Shown: piece by piece, positions 1 to 5,726 of the stretch
Layout: each line of letters opens with the position of its first letter
Position numbering within the stretch: the first letter of the stretch is position 1
From: Mariprofundus sp.
GTDB lineage: Bacteria > Pseudomonadota > Zetaproteobacteria > Mariprofundales > Mariprofundaceae
Length of the DNA: 6,361 bases
Assembly (NCBI GenBank): GCA_030951095.1
Contig: JAUZQI010000149.1
Span: 1 to 6,361, forward strand
Direction of reading: 5' to 3'
Notes under the pieces: generated by a model
The model's database searches: none
What the model was told of the DNA's origin: nothing
The model's input: the letters and a program-made list of their open reading frames with translations, nothing else
Position numbers and translations under genes: made by a program

Positions 1-318
1 CACAATAAATATCTGGCTTTTGCTTGATGTGGCTGCCTGAGCCGGAAACCCCGGCAGGGAAATAGTAGCAACATTCGGCATGTAGTCGGTGCCCGGAGCA
101 ATGATTGCTGAGCTTCCCAGCATCAATTGCATATCTTCGGAAAAAGCCACGCCGGCGGGATTATACCATGCTGCGGATGCATCATCGGCTACCGCTGTAA
201 ATGCATTTCCCATACCGGTGGATCGCGCCGCCATCTCACCGATTTGAAAACCGCCAGCCATGGCAGTCTGGCCACAGCACACTAAAGCACCGATCAAAAC
301 CAACAGTCGCCTCATCAT
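1..318 (-). CDS. FadL/OMPP1-family outer-membrane transport protein, N-terminal part (runs off the left edge)
   Basis: Reading the minus strand from ATG at 318 gives 106 codons with no stop before the window edge. Residues 1-21 are a signal peptide: MMRR, a hydrophobic core LLVLIGALVCC, and an AMA cleavage site before GGFQ. The mature start GGFQIGEMAARSTGMGNAF, followed by AVADDASAAWYNPAG (about residues 43-57), is the hallmark N-terminus of the FadL/TodX family. These are 14-strand outer-membrane barrels that take up long-chain fatty acids or other hydrophobic compounds; the N-terminal segment forms the plug (family knowledge). The substrate cannot be judged from this fragment. GGAGG at 323-327 lies 4 nt from ATG 318 but 7 nt from the adjacent in-frame ATG at 315, and 7 nt is the spacing used by neighbouring genes, so 315 may be the true start. 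The gene lies 82 nt downstream of the reductase on the same strand. Confidence 0.9.
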   Translation of the reverse strand, partial: MMRRLLVLIGALVCCGQTAMAGGFQIGEMAARSTGMGNAFTAVADDASAAWYNPAGVAFSEDMQLMLGSSAIIAPGTDYMPNVATISLPGFPAQAATSSKSQIFIV

Positions 319-347
319 CAATCCTCCCCGCTGAAACAAGCGTAGTA

Positions 348-375
348 ATCTTATGACATGAGGATGCTTTTGCAA
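348..375 (-). promoter_or_regulatory. Possible sigma70-type promoter of the FadL-like gene
   Basis: On the minus strand TTGCAA (370-375) and TAAGAT (348-353) are separated by 16 nt, each matching four of six consensus positions. The -10 ends 29 nt before the start codon at 318. The match is weak, and read-through from the upstream reductase gene is an alternative because no terminator is visible between 319 and 400. Confidence 0.3.
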
Positions 376-400
376 TCGTGGGGTTTTGAAATGACAGTTA

Positions 401-1816
401 TCAGAATTTCAACAGGAAGTGCACCAGTCGTTTTGTTGTGGCCGAAAACAATTTGTCGGTATAAAAACTGCCGGCAATGCGTTTATTGGCTTCGGCCAAT
501 GTTGGATACGGGGCAATCATCGAGGCCATTGCACCGATTTTCAGTTTCTGACTGATGGCCAGAATCCAGGGCTGAATCAGTTCTCCGGCATGGATGCCAA
601 CAATGCTGGCTCCCAGAATAAATCCTTTCGGGGTGGTAATCACCTTGATCATGCCTTCCGTACGTTTCTCCGCCTGCGCCCGGTCGTTTTCCTCAAACTG
701 CCAGCGTAGTACCCGGATATCATGCCCGGCCTCAATCGCATCAGCCTCGCTCATGCCCACATGTGCCAGTTCCGGATCAGTATAGGTCACCCACGGCACC
801 GCCGAGTAATTCACTTTGGCCGGCAACTTGAACAACATATTCCTGATCACAATGCCAGCCTGATAAGCAGCCATGTGGGTAAACTGATATGGCCCTGCCA
901 CATCACCAATGGCAAAGATGTGTTTATTACTGCTGCGCAAACGCGCATCAATGTCCACGCCTCTGGGGCTGTAGTTCACACCTGCCGCTTCCAGATTCAA
1001 GTCGTTCACATTGGCGCGACGACCGGTTGCGATCAACAAATGCGAACCGATAGCGCACTGCTTACCCTTATCTGATGAACATCTGGCTGCGATTTGGCCA
1101 TCGGCTGTTTTCTCCAGCTTCAGATTGCGCCCGCCTTCAACAAGGTTGAGCCCTTCACCCTGGAGTCGCTGGATGACAATTTTCGTTAGTTCCGGATCAT
1201 CTTTAACAAGCAACCGCGCCATTTCCATCACCGTAACTTCGGCACCCAGCCTGCGATGCGCCTGCGCCAGTTCCATGCCAATCGGGCCGCCACCGATCAC
1301 AATCAAATGGGTGACCGGTTCCGTGTTATCAAAAATATTTTCATTGGTAAAATAATCGACCTGATCGAGTCCTTCGATCGGCGGCACAAAGGCAGAAGAA
1401 CCCGTAGCCAGCACAAAATATTTTGCCCGAATCTGTTGGTCACCCGCTTTTAACGTGTGCTTATCAATAAATTCACCGGCAGCACGAATAACCGTCACGC
1501 CCAGTTTCTCAAATCGTTCCTGTGAATCGTTTGGTGCGATGGCAGCAATGACGCCATGCACATGATCGTGTACCCCCTGCCAATCCACCTGCGGCGGCTG
1601 CGAAACAATACCAAACTGGCAGGCCTCCCGCATCGACTGGGCAACATGCCCTGCTGCCAGAATAGACTTGGAAGGTACGCAACCGGTGTTCAGGCAATCG
1701 CCACCCATCTCGGCTTTTTCCACCAGAGCCACTTTCGCGCCCATTTGCGCAGCTCCTGCAGCCACACTCAGCCCTCCGGAACCGGCACCAATCACACAAA
1801 CATCGACTTTAATCAT
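401..1816 (-). CDS. FAD-dependent pyridine nucleotide-disulfide oxidoreductase (dihydrolipoamide dehydrogenase / mercuric reductase-like)
   Basis: A 471-residue flavoprotein of the class I disulfide reductase family, cytoplasmic or membrane-associated. Visible in order: FAD-binding GAGSGG (10-15), redox-active GGDCLNTGCVPSK (C41 and C46), ATGSS near 137, NAD(P)-binding IGGGPIGME (174-182), ATGR (263-266), FAD-binding FAIGDVAG (301-308), and the dimerisation domain with TYTDPELAHVGMSE. An acidic residue after the second nucleotide fold (VTVMEMAR) suggests NADH rather than NADPH. The C-terminal motif is YPTLAE, with Tyr437 where true dihydrolipoamide dehydrogenases have the catalytic His (HPTLSE), so lipoamide reduction is doubtful. 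It also lacks the N-terminal HMA domain and the C-terminal Cys pair of MerA, so mercury reduction is not supported. The physiological substrate is unknown. It lies downstream of a TVP38/TMEM64 gene, an association I recall also as a gene fusion. An upstream TTG at 1843 would add nine residues but is less likely. Confidence 0.93.
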   Translation of the reverse strand: MIKVDVCVIGAGSGGLSVAAGAAQMGAKVALVEKAEMGGDCLNTGCVPSKSILAAGHVAQSMREACQFGIVSQPPQVDWQGVHDHVHGVIAAIAPNDSQERFEKLGVTVIRAAGEFIDKHTLKAGDQQIRAKYFVLATGSSAFVPPIEGLDQVDYFTNENIFDNTEPVTHLIVIGGGPIGMELAQAHRRLGAEVTVMEMARLLVKDDPELTKIVIQRLQGEGLNLVEGGRNLKLEKTADGQIAARCSSDKGKQCAIGSHLLIATGRRANVNDLNLEAAGVNYSPRGVDIDARLRSSNKHIFAIGDVAGPYQFTHMAAYQAGIVIRNMLFKLPAKVNYSAVPWVTYTDPELAHVGMSEADAIEAGHDIRVLRWQFEENDRAQAEKRTEGMIKVITTPKGFILGASIVGIHAGELIQPWILAISQKLKIGAMASMIAPYPTLAEANKRIAGSFYTDKLFSATTKRLVHFLLKF

Positions 1817-1823
1817 ATCAATT

Positions 1824-1827
1824 CTCC
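1824..1827 (-). promoter_or_regulatory. Ribosome binding site that sets the reductase start
   Basis: GGAG on the minus strand is 7 nt from ATG 1816, which gives MIKVDVCVIG directly before the FAD fold as is normal for the family. The longer frame would begin with TTG at 1843 and place this site inside the gene. Confidence 0.7.
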
Positions 1828-1857
1828 ATTCTTGTTTGAGCAATCAAAATCAGTTTG

Positions 1858-1930
1858 CCGCAAAGAAAATCAAATCTAGTTCTATCTCGACCCTTGTTTT
1901 TTACTTTGCGTACCTTTGCGCCCTTTGCGG
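1858..1930. repeat. Three CGCAAAG repeats with a distant complementary copy, between the TVP38 and reductase genes
   Basis: CTTTGCG occurs at 1904-1910, 1914-1920 and 1923-1929, starting 10 and 9 nt apart (read CGCAAAG in the direction of transcription). CCGCAAAG at 1858-1865 is the perfect reverse complement of CTTTGCGG at 1923-1930. In the minus-strand transcript the single copy near the reductase start can pair with any of the three repeats. From memory, similar ACCGCAAAG-type heptamer arrays are scattered through intergenic DNA of unrelated bacteria with no known function; I cannot confirm that here. The rest of the 134-nt gap holds only the reductase ribosome binding site. Confidence 0.6.
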
Positions 1931-1950
1931 TTCAATCCTATAGCCAAAAG

Positions 1951-2640
1951 TCAGTTCTTGGCTGAAAACCGCTTATACACCACAGGAATCAGAGCCAATA
2001 GTGCCAGCCCGGCAAAGGCGGCCATAATCTCCGGTGTCATCACACCCGTTAACGATATATCACCCCCCTGTTCCAGTACACTACCCAGGCCCGAACCGGT
2101 CAGTGCAAACACAAAGGTGGCTGGCATAATCCCGAAAAAGGTGGCGATCACATAGACACGCAGAGAAACACCGAGGAAGGCAGGTGCCAGATTAACCAGG
2201 AAAAATGGAAAAATCGGCACCAACCTCAATACAAACATATAACTTAGCGCATTTTCGGAAAAACCGGCCTGCATCTTTTTCACAGCGCCACCAGCTTTGG
2301 CCATCAGGAAGTCACCCAGCGATGTTTTGGCAATCAGAAACAGCGCCGATGCGCCGATGGTCGCACCGATCACTGCGTACAAAGCGCCCACTGTAGCGCC
2401 GAACAGCAAGCCACCGGATAACGTCATCATCAAGCCCCCCGGCAGAGAAAAAGCAACGACCGCAATGTAGAGCAATATATAAAGCAGTGGTGCCAGAATG
2501 ACATGTGCATCCACCCATGCGGACAACCACGCCTTATGCTCAGCCAGGGCATCAAAGCCCAAAAAACGGCCAAGATCAAAGGCAAAGAAAATTACTAGAG
2601 CAAGCACCAGCACTAATAATGGTATGACGCGTTTAAACAT
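1951..2640 (-). CDS. TVP38/TMEM64 family (VTT / SNARE-associated domain) inner-membrane protein
   Basis: A 229-residue, very hydrophobic protein. A membrane segment at about 5-28 is followed by hydrophobic stretches at about 48-65, 72-104, 134-156, 162-182 and 204-222. The VTT core is seen in SLPGGLMMTLSGGLLFG (65-81) with the glycine/alanine-rich GATIGASALF after it, and in LRLVPIFPFFLVNLAPAF (138-155). This is the DedA/TVP38 superfamily, whose members include lipid scramblases and putative transporters; the substrate of this branch is unknown. The start at 2640 (MFKRVIPLL) is chosen for its ribosome binding site. Upstream ATGs at 2646 and 2664 are in frame, and the one at 2664 would overlap the preceding stop as ATGA. 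It lies 20 nt after the cupredoxin-like gene, so the two are probably one operon, and the disulfide reductase follows. Some genomes, as I recall, encode VTT and reductase domains in one polypeptide, which suggests a shared membrane redox role. Confidence 0.92.
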   Translation of the reverse strand: MFKRVIPLLVLVLALVIFFAFDLGRFLGFDALAEHKAWLSAWVDAHVILAPLLYILLYIAVVAFSLPGGLMMTLSGGLLFGATVGALYAVIGATIGASALFLIAKTSLGDFLMAKAGGAVKKMQAGFSENALSYMFVLRLVPIFPFFLVNLAPAFLGVSLRVYVIATFFGIMPATFVFALTGSGLGSVLEQGGDISLTGVMTPEIMAAFAGLALLALIPVVYKRFSAKN

Positions 2641-2646
2641 ATTCAT

Positions 2647-2651
2647 CCTCT
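2647..2651 (-). promoter_or_regulatory. Ribosome binding site favouring the 2640 start of the TVP38 gene
   Basis: AGAGG on the minus strand is 6 nt from ATG 2640. The in-frame ATG at 2646 is too close to it, and the ATG at 2664 has no purine-rich site in front. Confidence 0.6.
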
Positions 2652-2660
2652 TTTCGGCCC

Positions 2661-3236
2661 TCATTTTTCAACAATCAGTGTGTAATCAGGTGTCGGGTTC
2701 AAAGGGCACGAGTAACGATATTCACCCGGTTCAAGTGAAATGGCATAGTCGCGTACGCCTCCAGTAGTAATGCCGCCACCGGAAATACCGGGCAAGCTCC
2801 AGCGTGACAGTCCTGCCCCACGCAACCAGAAGCCCAACTCATAAGGCACATCACGATTTTTCACTCGGAACACATAATCACCGGCTTTCAAACGCAACGA
2901 CTGCACCCGTTTCAGTCGTTTATCCTGGCTTGCCTTGTTGATACTGCGACATGAATCAGCCGATTTGCTGTTGAAATGATGATCAATCCCTTCAGCCTCG
3001 ACAAACTGACAGGCAGTCTGTGTCAGTACAACCACCTCATTGCCCAGCACACTAAAAGCACCCAATAACAAAACCATGACTGGTAATCCGGCCATATAAA
3101 GAGCCACTTGCAAAAGTCGTGAACGGCGATTTACTTCCCCACTCCAGCGCACTTTCGAACTGGAATTTCGGAGAATGGAACCACCATACTCCTCATTCCA
3201 TTCCAAAAATGCACTCGAAGTGGGATTGCAACTCAT
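2661..3236 (-). CDS. Membrane-anchored protein with a degenerate cupredoxin-like domain; 5' end lies in an inserted element
   Basis: The open frame is 191 codons. I do not recognise a named family. After a basic stretch NRRSR, residues 41-65 form one hydrophobic segment, a signal anchor, so the rest is probably periplasmic. The C-terminal 80 residues resemble a cupredoxin fold: LKAGDYVFRVKNRDVPYELG (116-135) and LEPGEYRYSCPLNPTPDY (168-185). However, only the Cys (C177) of the usual type 1 copper set is present, and the His and Met that normally follow are replaced by PTPDY. C76, C96 and His85-His86 could bind a metal, which is inference. Codons 1-46 lie in the foldback element at 3101-3261. 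The ATG at 3236 follows a stop directly and has a poor ribosome binding site. ATG 3095 (MAGLPVMVLLLG), just outside the element, is the likely older start and may still be used. It is first in a run with the TVP38 and reductase genes. Confidence 0.7.
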   Translation of the reverse strand: MSCNPTSSAFLEWNEEYGGSILRNSSSKVRWSGEVNRRSRLLQVALYMAGLPVMVLLLGAFSVLGNEVVVLTQTACQFVEAEGIDHHFNSKSADSCRSINKASQDKRLKRVQSLRLKAGDYVFRVKNRDVPYELGFWLRGAGLSRWSLPGISGGGITTGGVRDYAISLEPGEYRYSCPLNPTPDYTLIVEK

Positions 3237-3261
3237 CTACTCAGACTTTTGCAAGTGGCTC
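3101..3261. mobile_element. Foldback MITE-like element, 161 bp, 18-bp perfect terminal inverted repeats
   Basis: GAGCCACTTGCAAAAGTC at 3101-3118 is exactly reverse-complemented at 3244-3261. ATAAA stands immediately outside both ends (3096-3100 and 3262-3266), as expected for a 5-bp target duplication. The interior holds no transposase and is too short for one, so the element is non-autonomous and would need a transposase acting on these ends from elsewhere. I cannot assign the ends to an insertion sequence family. It sits in the divergent region between the cupredoxin-like gene and prfC and covers the first codons of the former. Confidence 0.75.
3138..3224. repeat. Inner foldback arms and hairpin tip of the MITE-like element
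   Basis: CCCACT at 3138-3143 pairs with AGTGGG at 3219-3224. The next roughly 23 positions inward also align as an imperfect inverted repeat with about 17 matches, several of the remainder being G-U-compatible. The centre is GGAG-A-ATGG, loop AACCA (3179-3183), CCAT-A-CTCC. The loop centre, 3181, is also the midpoint of the 161-bp element, so symmetry runs through the whole unit, apart from a poorly paired 19-nt stretch next to each terminal repeat. Confidence 0.7.
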
Positions 3262-3321
3262 ATAAATACAAATTTTCTCATACTCCCATGGTCGTTACGC
3301 TGATCGGAGCATTACAGACCA

Positions 3322-3350
3322 TCCACATCCGACTTCGACTTCGCTACACT
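3322..3350 (+). promoter_or_regulatory. Candidate prfC promoter
   Basis: TCCACA (3322-3327) and TACACT (3345-3350) are 17 nt apart, four of six matches each, with the -10 ending 26 nt before the prfC ATG. The same CGCTACACT plus CGCG context recurs before darP, which supports it more than the consensus match does. Confidence 0.4.
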
Positions 3351-3376
3351 GCGCGACCCTTAGATGGAGTAGCCAC

Positions 3377-4969
3377 ATGAGCCTGAACACTGAAATCGAA
3401 AAACGCCGCACCTTCGGCATTATCTCGCATCCGGATGCCGGCAAAACAACGCTGACAGAAAAGCTGTTGATGTTCGGCGGTGCCATTCAAATGGCCGGTG
3501 CAGTCAAGGCGCGCAAGGCCAGTCGGCATGCCACTTCAGACTGGATGAAAATCGAACAGGAACGCGGCATTTCTGTTGCATCATCTGTGATGAAATTCAA
3601 CTATCAGAGCAATGGCCACGATTACGAAATTAACCTGCTCGACACACCGGGGCATCAGGATTTCTCTGAAGATACCTATCGCGTGCTGACCGCCGTCGAT
3701 TCCGCCATGATGGTGATTGATTCGGGCAATGGTGTGGAGCCGCAAACTGAAAAGCTGATGGAGGTCTGTCGTATGCGCAATACCCCCATCGTCACCTTCA
3801 TCAACAAGCTGGATCGTGAAGGGCTGGAACCACTGGATCTGCTGGCGGAAATCGAGGAAAAGCTACAAATCGAATGCGCACCGATGTCGTGGCCGATTGG
3901 CATGGGCAAAGCATTCAAGGGCGTATACAATCTGTACAAAAAAGAGCTGAATCTGTTCTCGGCCGGTTCCAAAACAAACGATTTTGATACAATCCAGATC
4001 AGTGACCTCTCTGACCCGCGTCTGGATGAACTGCTGGGCACACAGGCCGATGAGTTGCGTGATGATATCGAATTGCTGGAAGGGGCTGCAGACCCGTTCG
4101 ATCTGGAGCACTTCCTGGCTGGTTCGCAAACCCCTGTCTTTTTTGGCTCGGCTATCAATAATTTCGGTGTCAAAGAACTGCTGGATGCGTTTGTAGAGTT
4201 ATCGCCTGCCCCCGGCCCACGCGACGCTATGGAACGCACTGTACATCCTGAAGAAGCGGACTTCTCCGCTTTCTGCTTCAAGATTCAGGCTAATATGGAT
4301 CCGATGCACCGTGATCGCATTGCATTTTTTCGTATTTGCTCCGGCAGATTCAGCAAAGGCATGAGCGTGCGCCACCACCGGCTCGGCAAGGATATAAAAA
4401 TACCCAACGCAACAATTTTTATGGCTCAGAATCGCAGTCATGTCGAGGAGGCTTATGCCGGCGACATTATCGGTATTCACAATCATGGCACCATCAAAAT
4501 CGGAGATACATTCACCGGCAAGGAGCCGTTGAAATTCACCGGTATTCCGAACTTCGCACCGGAACTGTTCCGGCGGGTACGCCTGAAAGACCCAATGAAA
4601 CGTAAGCAGTTACACAAAGGGCTGGTACAACTTTCTGAAGAAGGTGCAGTGCAGGTGTTTAAAACCATGTTGGGTGGCGATTATATTCTCGGCGCGGTCG
4701 GCGTATTGCAATTCGATGTTACCGTTGCAAGGCTCAATGCCGAGTACAAGGTCGATGCCGATTATGTTGCCACCGATTTTCAGGTTGCCCGCTGGGTCAC
4801 CTGTAAGGATGACAAAAAAATGGCGGAATTCCGTCGTTTGTTCGAATCCGCTCTGGCTGAAGATGCTGACGGCTTTCTCACCTATCTGGCTTCCAGCGCC
4901 TGGAAACTGAACTATACCGAAGAACAATGGCCGGATATCACTTTCCACAAAACGCGGGAACATATTTGA
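3377..4969 (+). CDS. prfC: Peptide chain release factor 3 (RF3)
   Basis: A 530-residue translational GTPase, practically the length of E. coli RF3. RF3 removes RF1 or RF2 from the ribosome after peptide release, using GTP, in the cytoplasm (family knowledge). The G domain is complete: P-loop SHPDAGKTT (17-25), switch I ERGISV (62-67), DTPGHQ (89-94), NKLD (143-146) and SAIN (258-261). RF3-specific traits include [20 protein letters not shown] around 44-63. The remaining half forms the beta-barrel and C-terminal domains, ending in [13 protein letters not shown], and I see no break. GGAG at 3366-3369 is 7 nt before ATG 3377, which fixes the start. It is transcribed away from the minus-strand cluster and is followed by 213 nt without a gene, so it is probably monocistronic. 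No T-rich terminator hairpin is evident after it. Confidence 0.98.
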   Translation: MSLNTEIEKRRTFGIISHPDAGKTTLTEKLLMFGGAIQMAGAVKARKASRHATSDWMKIEQERGISVASSVMKFNYQSNGHDYEINLLDTPGHQDFSEDTYRVLTAVDSAMMVIDSGNGVEPQTEKLMEVCRMRNTPIVTFINKLDREGLEPLDLLAEIEEKLQIECAPMSWPIGMGKAFKGVYNLYKKELNLFSAGSKTNDFDTIQISDLSDPRLDELLGTQADELRDDIELLEGAADPFDLEHFLAGSQTPVFFGSAINNFGVKELLDAFVELSPAPGPRDAMERTVHPEEADFSAFCFKIQANMDPMHRDRIAFFRICSGRFSKGMSVRHHRLGKDIKIPNATIFMAQNRSHVEEAYAGDIIGIHNHGTIKIGDTFTGKEPLKFTGIPNFAPELFRRVRLKDPMKRKQLHKGLVQLSEEGAVQVFKTMLGGDYILGAVGVLQFDVTVARLNAEYKVDADYVATDFQVARWVTCKDDKKMAEFRRLFESALAEDADGFLTYLASSAWKLNYTEEQWPDITFHKTREHI

Positions 4970-5123
4970 TTCGAGCCATCCATGGCCCTCATCCTTCGGG
5001 AAGGTTGGAACCCGTCTAATTCGACTATCCTGCCGCGTGTGATTCGGATCATCCCCCTGCCCTTTTGTTCCTGCCTTTGTCCGAATTGATAAATTATGAT
5101 GCATTGGTTGAGTTGAATAGTTT

Positions 5124-5152
5124 TACACAGAATATCTCTGATCTGCTAGACT
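5124..5152 (+). promoter_or_regulatory. Candidate promoter of the universal stress protein gene
   Basis: TACACA (5124-5129) and TAGACT (5147-5152), 17 nt apart, with the -10 ending 30 nt before the start codon. The -10 is preceded by GC, as in the prfC and darP candidates. Confidence 0.4.
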
Positions 5153-5182
5153 AGGGTAACCAGAGCAGCAAAGGAGGCAGTC

Positions 5183-5656
5183 ATGATCAAACATGGTAAA
5201 ATCCTGGTGCCGACAGATTTCTCCGAACAATCCAGCGAGGCACTGCGCCGTGCAGTTGAACTGGCCACCCTGCATCATGCCGAAATTCACCTGCTGCATG
5301 TGATGGAACCTGCCATCTACTTTGAAACGGATATGATTCCTGTTTCGCCGGTGAATGAAATCAATAATGCAATGCGTAAGGGGGCGAACAAGCGCCTGGA
5401 GAAGCAGGCTGTAGAAGCCGGATTCCCTGTCATCATGCACATGGAAGAGTCCACTGGTGAACCTGCCCGGACAATCTGCATGTTTGCAGAATCTATGCCG
5501 GTCGACCTGATCCTGATCGGGCGTCATGGACATCAGGGTCCGCTGGAACATTTTCTGATTGGTTCGACTGCAGAACGTGTTGTACGCCATGCAAACTGCT
5601 CCGTACTTGTCGCTATGCCGCATGGTCTGTTCAGTGACGTCAGCAATGAAGAATAA
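5183..5656 (+). CDS. Universal stress protein, UspA family
   Basis: A single-domain 157-residue UspA protein, cytoplasmic and probably a dimer. The N-terminal strand KILVPTDFSEQSSEAL holds Asp12, which contacts the nucleotide in ATP-binding members. The C-terminal part carries LIGRHGHQGPLEHFLIGSTA, then ERVVRHANCSVLVAM. The usual ATP loop is G-x2-G-x9-G-S/T. Here G113, G116 and G127-S128 leave ten residues between the second and third glycine, one more than the standard, so ATP binding is likely but the loop geometry differs. AAGGAGG ending 5 nt before ATG 5183 is the strongest ribosome binding site in the window, which suggests high expression. The gene has its own upstream region of 213 nt and lies 70 nt before darP. 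Family members respond to starvation, oxidative or respiratory stress; the exact role is not visible. Confidence 0.95.
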   Translation: MIKHGKILVPTDFSEQSSEALRRAVELATLHHAEIHLLHVMEPAIYFETDMIPVSPVNEINNAMRKGANKRLEKQAVEAGFPVIMHMEESTGEPARTICMFAESMPVDLILIGRHGHQGPLEHFLIGSTAERVVRHANCSVLVAMPHGLFSDVSNEE

Positions 5657-5690
5657 GCTCCGTATGCATCCGGGCCAGATTATTCCGTAA

Positions 5691-5719
5691 AGGACAGTTC
5701 CAAAAAGCCCCGCTACACT
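5691..5719 (+). promoter_or_regulatory. Candidate darP promoter, placed for a leaderless transcript
   Basis: AGGACA (5691-5696) and TACACT (5714-5719) are 17 nt apart. The -10 ends only 7 nt before the ATG at 5727, so transcription would begin at or next to the start codon. Confidence 0.4.
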
Positions 5720-5726
5720 TCGCGCC

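Noticed and set aside
389..411. GAAAT/ATTTC inverted repeat around the reductase stop as a terminator
   Set aside because: Only five A/T-rich pairs, largely inside the coding end, with no T-run.
401..1816. Mercuric reductase and a mer operon
   Set aside because: No HMA domain, no C-terminal Cys pair, and no merR, merT or merP nearby.
2638..2664. TVP38 gene starting at 2664 with an ATGA overlap
   Set aside because: No ribosome binding site fits that ATG, while AGAGG is well placed for 2640; kept only as an alternative.
3101..3261. Integron attC site
   Set aside because: The ends lack the attC core (RYYYAAC with GTTRRRY) and no integrase or cassette arrangement is present; direct ATAAA flanks favour transposition.
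3676..4281. Long minus-strand open frame inside prfC (201 codons)
   Set aside because: Serine- and arginine-rich composition typical of an antisense shadow of a coding region, with no recognisable domain.
5042..5086. Stem ATTCGGA/TCCGAAT as a prfC terminator
   Set aside because: Only 7 bp with a 31-nt loop and no T-run after it; the small CCTTCGGGAAGG hairpin at 4993-5004 is also too short and is followed by TTGGAACC.
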